Assembly: GCA_000818945.1 (NCBI GenBank)
Contig: KN805388.1
Coordinates: forward strand, 394,411-458,410
DNA from: Schizochytrium sp. CCTCC M209059
Taxonomy: Eukaryota; Sar; Bigyra; Thraustochytrida; Thraustochytriidae
Direction of reading: 5' to 3'
Length of the DNA stretch: 64,000 nt
The notes under the pieces: model-generated
What the model was told of the DNA's origin: nothing
The model's input: only the letters and a program-made list of their open reading frames with translations
Database searches by the model: none
Shown: positions 35,277 to 44,144 of the stretch, in pieces
Numbering within the stretch: position 1 is the stretch's first letter
Layout: each line of letters opens with the position of its first letter
Made by a program: the position numbers and the translations under genes

Positions 35277-36294
35277 GAACGGTGCGGCTGGCTTGACGCG
35301 TCTGCATCCGCAGCCTCGCTCGTAGCTCGCGGGCGTCTCAGCTCGCTCTTGCTCTTGCTCGCAAGGACGCGGTTGAGGCCGTGGTTTTGGCGGCTGTGTT
35401 CGCCGCCCCATCGTCGTCATGGGCGCGTCCCAGCAGCACGAACCGCCGCCTCTGCTCTGGTCCGTCAAGCTGGCGCGTGGCGTCGCGCTCAGTCCCGTGC
35501 AGGCCAACGAGCAGGCACGTCCGCGACACGAGACGTCGCCGCAGCCCGCGTGCGCGTGGGCGTGGGCGCCTTCTGCGCAGCTCGCGCTATCTGTTTGTCT
35601 ACTCGCGTGCGCGGGGGGAGTTGGGACTCACGCCGCAGCTGCTACTGGGGTGGCGGCGCCGGCGAGATTGATCCGTTCATCAACGGTCGCTACTCTCGCG
35701 CACCCTGCCCCCCGCGCGGGGTTCTCTCCCACATCTCCCGTCCTGTTGCGAGGTGTGCGCGCGTGGCGCAGGGGGGGCTAGCTTGGGCTGCACCAAGTTC
35801 CAGAGAACTCCTTCGGGTAAACTCTCTCATTCAGCAATAATAGCCAGGGGAGAAGCCCCGAGGGGTCGCGCAGAGAAAACTCGCGCCCGAACGCGGGCTC
35901 TGCGCGGCGCGGGGGGTGTGCGCCCGGCCGAGGCGAGCGCGGGCGGGGCGGGAACGCTGGGCGGTGGGACGAGGCGAGCGCGGGGTCGCTAGCCAGCCAG
36001 CTACGGCCGGCGCTAGCACGCTGACCAGAGGGCAAAAAGAAAAGAGGGTTTGAGTTCTCTCCCTCCAAGGCGCGGCACGTGCGCGCAGCCGCAGCCGCAG
36101 GCAGGCAGGCAGGCAGCATCGGGCAGGCTGGCTGGCGCGGCTGGCGCGGCAAAGAGGCGAGGCGGGGCGGCGCAGGCGAGCCAGCAAGCGAAGGCGGCGT
36201 GCAGGGACGTGCGCCGCGTCGAAAGAGGTCTCGCGGAGCGGAGCGTGGCAGGGCAGACTTCCCTCGCCTTGAGGGAAGGAAGCAGGACAGGATC
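35277..36294. promoter_or_regulatory. Divergent intergenic region between the giant gene and the D-I-x-G-A repeat gene
   Basis: About 1 kb separates two divergently transcribed genes, so both promoters and 5' leaders should lie here. It is GC-rich, with runs such as gcaggcaggcaggcag near 36,095-36,113. No clear TATA box is seen. In-frame extension is possible for both genes (ATG 35411/35420 on the minus strand; an alternative in-frame codon at 36079 on the plus strand), but the translated leaders are low-complexity and read like untranslated sequence. Confidence 0.5.
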
Positions 36295-37312
36295 ATGCCG
36301 CGGGAGACGAACGACGTGTCAGACATCGAGGGCGCGGCGCCTGCGCAGCGGTGGACGCGGTGGGAGAAACCGAACCTGTTCACGACCCGGGACATTGAAG
36401 GCGCACAGCCAAAGAAGCTGCACGTCAAGAGGAACAATAAGCCAGACAGCTCCTCGACAGCTGACATTGACGATGCCAAACCGCGCATTAAGGTCTTCCG
36501 CACAAAGCGTGTGGTGAATCCGCTCAACCCCGAGTATGAACTACCGCAAGCAAAACTGGCGCCCATGCAGGAACCCCGATTCCTTCGAGATAGCATGGAC
36601 GTGAGCGATCTGCCGGGCGCGCGTCCCAAGACGTACGGCGGTCGTCGCCCGGGACACGAGCAGGACGCGCTCCGCACGACGGATATCCCGGGCGCGACAC
36701 AGGCGACGTCCTTTATGGCGTATAAAAGCCTGCAAAGACGGGAGATCACGAGATATGCTCTTGATGTGCAGGACATTGTCAGCAAGAGAAAGCGCACCAA
36801 TCGCACCACGGATCCACTGCGTCCCGTCTACTTTGTGAACAACTTGCGCATCATGGACAGCCCTCGCTCCCGGCCACGAAGCTCTATCGTTTCGAGCCGC
36901 AAGGCGTCAGGGCGCGCTTTGCGAACAGAAGACATTCCTGGCGCCCAGGCTGGATCCGCGCTCAACAAGGAACGCCTCCAGCGCGAGCTCATTCTCAAGG
37001 AGGAAATTGCAGGCTCGCATGCGGACAGTTTGCAGCGCGGTTTGGTGACAAAGCGGCCGCCCACGAATCCGCTTCAGCCCACATATCGTGGGCTTGACGG
37101 AGAGACGGTGCGTTGCTCGACAGCGCCAGCAAAGTGGGGCCGGCGCCCCGCTCCTGACGCGGCGGCTGTGGCAAGAGCGTCGCTTCGTGACGAAGAGCTG
37201 CAGAGACCTTTGACGCAGGAAGGTTTGTCGTCCATGATTGAGTCTGTTTTTGCAATGCCAAGACCGGCGACAGCATGTGGTACTTCGGGATCTTCGTCGC
37301 AAATAATGTCGT

Positions 37313-37368
<56 letters not shown>

Positions 37369-37758
37369 GGATCTTCAAAGAAGCTCTTGACGCAATCAAC
37401 CGCGCAAATGATTCCGGTGGACATGTCGGATGCTGCTGTAACGATCTCGCTACAGCGCAAGGTCGTTCTCAAGGACGCTCGTGTCGAGGATGATGCTGCT
37501 GCTGCTGCTGCCGCCACCACCGCCGCCGCCGCTGCCGGGAGAGTGCAAATGCAAGGGTCCGGTTTCGTTAAGATACGCGCCGGTACACCTCGGGTCAAAC
37601 CTCTTGCGAGACTGCAGCGGCGCAATTTTAGTGAGGCAGCTCGTGTACAGCGCAGTGTTGCCCAAGAACGCGCTGCTGTTGCGAATCTTCCGGATACTCT
37701 GAGCGCCTCGAGTTGTCTTTTCCCCAATCGTACTAGAGTTCGCAAGCAGCACAAGTAA
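36295..37758 (+). CDS. Protein with repeated D-I-x-G-A-x-P motifs and polyglutamine tract (487 residues)
   Basis: I start at ATG 36295 because the upstream in-frame sequence is Ala/Gly/Arg-rich leader. The N-terminal two-thirds repeats a short module: D-V-S-D-I-E-G-A, T-R-D-I-E-G-A-Q-P-K, T-A-D-I-D-D-A-K-P, D-V-S-D-L-P-G-A-R-P-K, T-T-D-I-P-G-A and T-E-D-I-P-G-A. Each module is often followed by a basic stretch and N-P-L-N-P-x-Y, D-P-L-R-P-V-Y or N-P-L-Q-P-T-Y. I recall this pattern in uncharacterised proteins of ciliated protists, where a microtubule or axonemal association is plausible, but I cannot confirm it. A (CAG)17 polyglutamine tract and an alanine tract lie in the C-terminal third. 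The chain is basic, has no membrane helices and is probably largely disordered. The function is not established. Confidence 0.8.
37315..37365 (+). repeat. (CAG)17 trinucleotide repeat coding for polyglutamine
   Basis: Seventeen uninterrupted CAG codons lie in frame within the D-I-x-G-A repeat gene. The absence of CAA interruptions makes the tract prone to length change. It also produces spurious poly-Ala, poly-Leu and poly-Cys frames on other strands and phases. Confidence 0.97.
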
Positions 37759-38276
37759 ATATTGAGTAAGAGACATGACAACATTGCAATAAATTAGTCG
37801 CTTGGCCTACTGGGCTCAGGTCCCTAGGTCTAAATCACTCAGCGAGCAGTTTGCCAAGATAACAAGCAAAGAAAAAACGAATAGAATAGAAAGAAATAGA
37901 GTTAGGGGTCCGTACTTGCGTGAAATACATGTGTGAGTGACTATTTGCAAAACACAAACAAAATCCTGTGGCTAAGCTACAACTTGAGGAGATTATCGTC
38001 TGGTTTGCTCCAACGCTAGTTTCCTTTTGTTTTGTTTTCTTTCCTTTTCTTTTGTTTTCTTCTTCTTCCCTGGCTGCTCCTTTCTTTTGTGGATTGGATG
38101 AACCAGACATGTCGGTCGAACCTAACTATAAAAGTCTCGCAAGGCGAGCGCGCAAGAGTCTGGCAGTCTTTCTTACTTACCGTCATGACATTGAAAAAAC
38201 CTCGGCATGTCCATCGATAGTATTGGCCTAACGCAACGCATAGATGACGCCGGCAGAAGAAGAGGTAGGCCTATCA
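37759..38276. other. Convergent intergenic region, both 3' ends
   Basis: Between two tail-to-tail genes. It is AT-richer than its surroundings, with a long T/C tract at about 38,018-38,085 on the plus strand. AATAAA-like sequence occurs just after the upstream stop (gcaataaatt at about 37,786-37,795). No coding gene is seen. Confidence 0.5.
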
Positions 38277-39515
38277 TCATATTGCCAATGAGGCGAGAGA
38301 GGCTTGGAGGTCGTTCAAAGCTTGGACCTGGGCAGCAGCACCCTCATCAAGACTCGGAGTCTCGTTGGTGATTGCTTGAGTGAGCTCTTGCGTCTTGGCC
38401 TGAACGAGACCTGCGGCTGTGCGGAGACGGTCCTCGTCGTGGGGAGGATACAGATTGACGGCGAATGAAGTGACTGTCTTTTCGGCAAGTGCGGCAGCGA
38501 GCACGACGGTATCGAGCCATGCGACGTATCGCGCACGAACTACGGAAGCGGGAGCAGAAGCAGAAGCAGAAGCAGATCCGGATGCGGATGCGGATCCGGA
38601 CGCAGGGTCCACGTTCGCGGCGGCCGCTTGACGAGGAGAAGTTGCGCCAATGGTGTTGGCTGCGTTCTGAATGACCATGCCGGCCATGCGAATCAGTGCG
38701 AGACCGCGTTCAAGACGATCTTCGTCCTCATCGTCCATGTCGCTCTCGTCCCCAAGATCATCCATCATAGCATACCATTCGTCGCTGCCAATTTTAGGAC
38801 CTGATGCGGGCGCATCCGCGTCGGCGGATGACCGAGTAGTTTCTTCCATTTGGCTCGCATCGCTTGCTTGTCCCATTTGGGTGTCACTCGAAGAGGAAGA
38901 CGAGGCTCGCGAGTTCTGAAGCATGCGGTTGAATTCGTCGTGAGTGTCCTTGACGGCGCGCGCTGCGAGAAGAACGCGGCGCTTGCTCGCTGCGCGATTC
39001 GACTTGGCGACCATACGCACACCCTTGCATGCGTCCCAGACTGCGCCGCACTTTCGGGCAATCTCAGCAGCAAAAGCATCTACGTCCATGGTTTGAGCAT
39101 TGCTCAAAAGTTCCATCATGAGGGAGAGTGCGGCCGCGACCTGCTTGGCGGCAGCGACAATTTCATCGCGTGCAGCAGCGCAGCAAAGACCCTCGCTTGA
39201 AACCATGAGGAAGGTGCACGTGAAGACAAGTTCTGTGTGTTGCAGGAGAGCCTGGAGAATGCCGTGGCGTTCATCGTCGTTGCGAAGGGATGCCCATCCA
39301 AGGGCCACTTTATTGCTCTGGTTCTCGAGTTGCTCCGATGCTCTCCCAATCATGTCCCGAAAAGTTTCGTAGTCCTTGCGGTTCACATTGCTGCTACTCG
39401 CGCTCTTGTCTTGGTTGGTGCTGGCTCCGCTTTGCGCCGAGGGCGCATCGAGAAAGGCTGCCAGCTGACGGACCTTGGCGAGCACGCCTTGCGGCGTCAA
39501 GACCTCATCGCCCAT
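38277..39515 (-). CDS. Cyclin-D1-binding protein 1 (GCIP/DIP1)-like protein (412 residues)
   Basis: I start at ATG 39515 (M-G-D-E-V-L), since the 70 in-frame residues upstream look like leader. The chain is helical with alanine-rich segments. Two stretches resemble the CCNDBP1 family. One is about residues 95-140, with C-C-A-A-A-R-D-E-I-V and A-A-K-Q-V-A-A-A-L. The other is about 160-205, with A-V-W-D-A-C-K-G-V, then a basic loop and V-K-D-T-H-D-E-F. In animals this family binds D-type cyclins and HLH proteins and acts in the nucleus and cytoplasm. An acidic linker (S-D-M-D-D-E-D-E-D) and an (Ala-Ser)n tract encoded by hexamer repeats (38,550-38,610) divide it. The assignment rests on pattern memory; an unrelated helical protein is the main alternative. 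Confidence 0.6.
   Translation of the reverse strand: MGDEVLTPQGVLAKVRQLAAFLDAPSAQSGASTNQDKSASSSNVNRKDYETFRDMIGRASEQLENQSNKVALGWASLRNDDERHGILQALLQHTELVFTCTFLMVSSEGLCCAAARDEIVAAAKQVAAALSLMMELLSNAQTMDVDAFAAEIARKCGAVWDACKGVRMVAKSNRAASKRRVLLAARAVKDTHDEFNRMLQNSRASSSSSSDTQMGQASDASQMEETTRSSADADAPASGPKIGSDEWYAMMDDLGDESDMDDEDEDRLERGLALIRMAGMVIQNAANTIGATSPRQAAAANVDPASGSASASGSASASASAPASVVRARYVAWLDTVVLAAALAEKTVTSFAVNLYPPHDEDRLRTAAGLVQAKTQELTQAITNETPSLDEGAAAQVQALNDLQASLASLAI
38545..38610 (-). repeat. Coding hexamer repeat (Ala/Ser/Gly tract)
   Basis: Imperfect gaagca and gatgcg hexamers on the plus strand give a Gly-Ser-Ala-Ser tract in the GCIP-like protein, probably a flexible linker that expands and contracts by slippage. 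Confidence 0.85.
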
Positions 39516-39753
39516 CGTCTCTGCCTCTCCGTCGCGAGACCCACCGCCGCACGAGCTTGCTTGATTTCTGTCTGGATTGTCTCTTTCTCCGGCAGCAAAG
39601 CACAGCAGAGCAAGGTAGTCGAGGAGAGTCGGGTGGTGAGTGGTCGTTGGCACTTTGGGAACTTTCCTGTCTCGTGCCTTGCGCAGCCCGGGCACGGACG
39701 TGGAGCGGGCGGGCGTCTGTGGCACGATTTGAGAACCTGTTTCGATGCAAGAC

Positions 39754-39784
39754 CAAGATTAAGATCAAGATCAAGATCAAGATC
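39754..39784 (+). repeat. AAGATC hexamer repeat
   Basis: About five copies of aagatc/aagatt in the leader region upstream of the GCIP-like gene. Confidence 0.9.
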
Positions 39785-42382
39785 TGGACGTCATGGATGA
39801 TGGAGAAAAGAGGAGAAAGAACTCCAAAGAACGAACACGACCATCATCTCATCATCTCATCATCATCCAAGTCCGAGTCATCATCATCATCATCAATCCA
39901 TCTACGACTGCCGACCTATACGCCCTATTAGTAGCCTGACTGACAGCCAACCAGGAGGCAAGACGGATTCGGAAAGGACCAACGCAGATGTTGCAAGAGA
40001 CCTTTGCTTGAGAGCAAGAACACAGAGCTCAACCACGGTCAACAGCAAAAGCAGAAGTGCCGCGGTTGGCGAACGCCGTAGTATACAAATGCGCCCCATT
40101 GTACACATCGCTCCAGCCGTGCCGGTTCCAAGTTTGTTCCCGACCACTAGGTTGCGCGTCTTCACAACCTGCAGGTCCACCTAATAGGGGCTGTTCAGAC
40201 ACAGACCAGACAATTGCCGATGATAGACAACACGATCACACTCCTCCCCTCGGCGCACTCCAATTTATCTGCGAGCAAGAGCAGATCACCACCGCAGCAT
40301 TGGTGCAGCTTCTCTACGAAGGGGCGAAACGGGGCGGCGTCAAGAACGCAGAGGCGCGAGAGACGGTCCGTAAGAGGGCGAGCGAGACGCGTCTGGGGCT
40401 GTGGGCAGTTGGTTAGAGGACGCGCACTGCTCGGGCGCCGGAGGCCGAGGGGCGCTCGCGCGCGAGAAGAGCGATCCGCGAATGGGAGGGAGCTGCGGAG
40501 GGGGCGCCCCGCACCTACCCGCCATCGCGGACAGGCTCGCCCGGCTGTGGCCAGTGGAGCGTGACCGCTGGCACTGGCCAAAGCGCCCGCGCGTTGGGTC
40601 GGTGCCTCTGGATGGAGCGCCGCCTGAAGGAGGGCAAGGAAAAAAAAATGACAGCGTGGCCGTCCTCACAATGCCCCGCAGAGGACGTGAGAGGGCGCCG
40701 CTCGCAGAGGAGGCCGCCAGTTCAAGCCCATCTCGACCTTAATTTGCTCATTAACTACTCACCCTTATTTACAGAATTTAAGGCGGCTGTCATCAGAGCC
40801 TGGGGACTTTCTTCCATCGTCCCCTGCAGAGCGGCGGGGTGGGACGTCAAGTTGGCGCCACTGCGCGGGCGCTTCTCTGTGCTCCACTGGGCGCGCACGC
40901 CCTCTGCGCGTGAGGGGATGGGGCTTCCAGTGGAAAGGTCGAGGCAGTTCCCGCAGAATATGCCCACCGGCCCCCACTCTTCGGCAAGTTTGGCCCCGGA
41001 GGTGCTCCCCCCCCGCCCCGCAGACGGCAGCCGCGCGTGCCTTGTGAACGTCCTTCCCCGATTCTGTTCGAGCCGCGTTGCCTCCCCGCGGCAGCGGCGG
41101 CTGCTGTGGTCTCCCGCTCGCCGCTGGAGTGTCTGGGATCGGGCGGCGTGGCCAAGGCCGACCGCTGCAGGGACCCGGAGAGAGGGAAAAGGAAAGTTGG
41201 GAGCGAGCGAGCGAGCGAGGAAGGGAGGGAGGGAGGGAGTAAGGGGGGGGGGAAGCGGCAACCGCAAGGCAAGGAGAGGTAGGAAAAGTCATAGCATCAT
41301 GATTGCTCAACACTGCCCAGCACGGTGCGCATCCCACATCCAGCCCCTCCTTTGGCCGACCAATAACAGCTTCTATGACTGCTAAGTGAAGAAGGGCTGG
41401 GAGTGGCTTTACTTCAGCCTTGGGGGTGCGTTAAAGCCACACCTATGCGGGGCTCGCGGCGGCCCCGCAACTTCTTCCGCAGCGTGCCAGCCCGCACTAC
41501 GCGGCCAGGCCTGCCCCCCCCCCCCCCTCCCCCTCAGCACGACGCCCCGCAGTGACGACGACCGGTCTGCCGACTCAGCCAGCCAGCCAGCCAGCCAACA
41601 CGCCAACACGCCAACACGCCGGCCAGCATTGGTGCCATCCACCACAGATCGCCTGCCGGCCATGACTCGTTCATGGGCCGCCATGAGTAGCTAGCTTTAA
41701 GCAGCAGCAGGAGCAGCAGTGACAGCCGCCAATGGCCGCCTTGACGAGGATCGAATGGACGGCCAGCCCGCGGGCAGAGACTGACAGTGAGGTCGGCAGT
41801 TTCCCGCGGGGCCCCGCCGTCGCCAGAATCGCAGCTGCGGGTCCCGCAGCCTATGTCTCTCGCGAGAGAGTGTGGCCGTGAAGGGAAAAAACCAACCTCT
41901 GCAAAGAGTGGGAGAGTGAGGAAAGGTTGTTGAGGGGGGCGGATGTTTGTTTGTGTGTGTGAGAGAGGGAGGGAGGGAGGGAGGGAGCGAGGGAAAAAAG
42001 AAGATTGTGAGAGGGCCACACGGCCTCCTTCAGGAAAAGGCCGCTGCGCCGCCGCCGCCCAGGCCCCGCGCCCCTGCGCCCTCGGCGGCTGGCATTCTCT
42101 CTCTCTGTCCTGCCGCCGTTCCGTCTCGCCTCGCCGCGCTGAGCGTCAGCCGCCCCAGCGTCTGCCGCCAACCGCCAAGACAAGGACGGTCGCAGAGCAG
42201 GCAGAGCGAAGCTGGAGCAGGAGCAACAGCCAGGCCGACACGAGCGAGGAAAAGCGGGGAAAAAGCCTCGATCAAAGGAAGGAAGCAGGCGGCAAAGGAA
42301 GCAGCGGGCGGCCGGCCTCTCCTCACACTGTCTGCGGGTCTGCTGCCCTCAGACTGGCTGAGGAGACAAACATTCAACTTCG

Positions 42383-42416
42383 AATTCATTCAAATTCAAA
42401 TTCAAATTCAATTCAA
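42383..42416 (+). repeat. TTCAAA hexamer repeat
   Basis: Tandem ttcaaa units with slight decay, in the region upstream of the SWIB gene. Confidence 0.85.
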
Positions 42417-42977
42417 GCGAGGGAGGCGAGAGGGAGGGAGGCGCGAGGCCAGGCAGCGCGCGTGCAGAGCCCGGCGCAGAGGAGCGACGCGCGGCGCGAC
42501 AAGGCCAGGCAGGCCGGAGCAAGCAAGCAAGCAAGCAAGCCGAGGCAAGGCAAGGCACGCAGGCAGAAAGAGGGAGGGCGCTCCGCCTCTGTGCCGCGAG
42601 AGCGCAGAGAGGAGGGAGATCAGAAGAACCCCCGACCGGGCCTTGTTTGTCACTGCGCGTATTCGCAAGCTTCCTTGTATCTGCCAATCTGCGTGCCTGC
42701 CTGCGCGTCTGCGCGCTCGGATCAGTGTAGAGTTCGGCCAGAGCGAAGGTCTGCCCGCTTGCTGACAGGTACGTGCAAGAAAAGTGAATAGGGGAGTCAA
42801 CTTGCGGATGTCGCGCAACACAAGCCAACTTGCCCCCCCAAAATGATAGAGACGACACAAGTGGGGGCAAAATTCATATTCCATGGCATAACAAACTGAC
42901 AGCTTGAACCTCGCTTGCACAGAACTTTGATCAAGCTCAACTCAGCCAAAGTTTAAAAAAACAAACCAAAAAAAACA

Positions 42978-43523
42978 ATGGACGCTCCTCGGCAAGATGC
43001 CCCCATGGCCGCGCCTCAGGGCCAGGTTCGCCTGAGTCCAATCAGCAAGACCTTGTACCACCTAACTTATGAGCTTTTCGAGGTGATCGAGCAGGCAACA
43101 GCAACACGAGCAGATGTTGTCAAGGGCATGTAAGTCAAACCCTCGAATTCCGCTTACACCATCACCGGTTCATCCTCTGAGCTCATGTTTCCCTTTCTCA
43201 AGGCTGGTCCACTGACTTATCTCTTTTTGTTCCTTTCTTCTCGCGCAGTTGGAATTACATCAAGGCTAAGAAGCTGCAAAACCCCGACAACAGGAGGGAA
43301 ATTCTCTGCGACTCTAAGCTCCGTCAACTCTTTGGCAAAGACAAAGTCGGTACGTTGACCAAGATTTTTCGCTCATGTCCTGAAAAGCAGAGATTCGCTG
43401 ACGAACGAACGAGCGAACGAACAAACAAACAAACAAATACTTCCCACAGGCATGTTCGAAATGAACAAGCTCGTGCAGCGACATATTCTTTCTCGCGTTG
43501 TCGAGATCGACGAGCAAATTTAG
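42978..43523 (+). CDS. SWIB/MDM2-domain protein, three exons (108 residues)
   Basis: Exons are 42978-43129, 43249-43349 and 43450-43523. The introns have GTAAGT..CAG and GTACGT..CAG ends, and the phases join cleanly to 108 codons plus a TAG stop. The start lies in a good context (acaATGG). Residues about 20-100 form one SWIB domain: L-S-P-I-S-K-T-L, G-I-W-N-Y-I-K-A-K-K-L-Q, R-R-E-I-L-C-D-S-K-L and L-F-G-K-D-K-V-G-M-F-E-M, ending at H-I. SWIB domains occur in chromatin remodelling subunits (BAF60/SMARCD) and in small single-domain proteins of nuclei or organelles. This small protein lacks any other domain. No targeting peptide is evident in the 19-residue Gln/Pro/Ala-rich N-terminus, so a nuclear chromatin or rDNA-transcription role is the simplest inference. 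Confidence 0.92.
43400..43438 (+). repeat. GAAC/AAAC tetranucleotide repeat in SWIB intron 2
   Basis: Tandem gaac then aaac units lie within the 100-bp second intron (43350-43449), just before its 3' splice site. Confidence 0.85.
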
Positions 43524-44144
43524 GTTGTTCACTCGCCTCCGACTCTTTCCATCCTATCCTATCCTATCCTATCTACCACCCTCCTTTCTTTTCATCAAAA
43601 CATACAATACCACACACAAACACTCAGCTTCATCTTCATTTGTTGTAGTATACCTATACTACCTTGTCATCATCTTGGTTCTTGACATTTGCAAGTGTTC
43701 TATGTCGAACATTTGAAGGAAAAAAAAAAAGAAGGCGAATGAAGATGACAAAGCTAGCTTCTGGCCACGGCTTGGTTTGCTGGTGGCTTCAGTAGCTTCG
43801 TTCCGTGTCACTCACGAGCTGCAACAGGCACCACCAGGCAAACCTTTTCCCTCTTTCTGTGTGGCAGACGTCGTTGTCCACTCCTAGGCCTTGGCCTAGG
43901 CCTAGTAGTGGCCATGAAAAGTAGGGCTCACCGGACAAACGGCAAGCCCAGCTCTTCTTTAGCATAGAAGGGGGTGGCGGGGGCGGGGGGGTGGCGCGCG
44001 AAGAGGCAAGAGCAAAGACCGTCGGTGAGAGACCGAGCAAGCACAGATAGGCGTGTGGGCGCCGTCCGTGCGTCAAGGGGAGACGAAAAACCTCCTTTGT
44101 CGAAAACCCAAGGCGCGAGAGTATTGAAGGCTTTCCAATGCAGA
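43524..44144. other. Intergenic region between SWIB gene and coiled-coil gene
   Basis: It holds the SWIB 3' end with a ctatc pentamer repeat (43,551-43,573), a polyA-like run at 43,718-43,730, and an inverted repeat CCTAGGCC-TT-GGCCTAGG at 43,883-43,900. The reading frame of the next gene is open back to 43974, but without an in-frame ATG before 44145. No separate gene is seen. Confidence 0.5.

Larger units (their letters stand above)
39516..42977. other. Gene-poor, simple-repeat-rich intergenic region (about 3.4 kb)
   Basis: I see no supportable gene. Long frames exist on both strands at once (for example 40561-41385 plus and 41534-42019 minus), but their translations are Arg/Pro/Ala/Ser-rich with no motif, as expected of GC-rich non-coding DNA. 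Simple repeats include an aagatc hexamer array (39,754-39,784), cat/atc repeats (39,840-39,899), ggga/gcga runs (41,203-41,239), a C15 run (about 41,516-41,530), gcca repeats (41,578-41,600), gt/ggga runs (41,944-41,993), ttcaaa repeats (42,383-42,416) and caag repeats (42,521-42,541). Promoters of the two divergent flanking genes should lie at its ends. An unspliced look cannot exclude small multi-exon or non-coding RNA genes. Confidence 0.6.

Noticed and set aside
33093..34244. Plus-strand frame of 383 codons
   Set aside because: It is opposite the LamG and cadherin-like coding region and has no recognisable motif. It is a shadow of the minus-strand gene.
37074..37784. Minus-strand frame with a poly-Cys tract, and neighbouring poly-Leu and poly-Ala frames
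   Set aside because: They are antisense or off-phase readings of the (CAG)17 tract.
40561..41385. Plus-strand frame of 274 codons in the gene-poor region
   Set aside because: Arg/Pro/Ser-rich with no motif, and equally long frames occupy the opposite strand over the same bases. GC-rich non-coding DNA explains both.
41943..42791. Overlapping plus-strand frames of 272 and 282 codons
   Set aside because: Two phases are open at once over ggga and caag microsatellites, and the translations are low-complexity.
43974..44144. Upstream extension of the coiled-coil protein
   Set aside because: The frame is open but starts with GTG and has no ATG before 44145; eukaryotic initiation there is unlikely.
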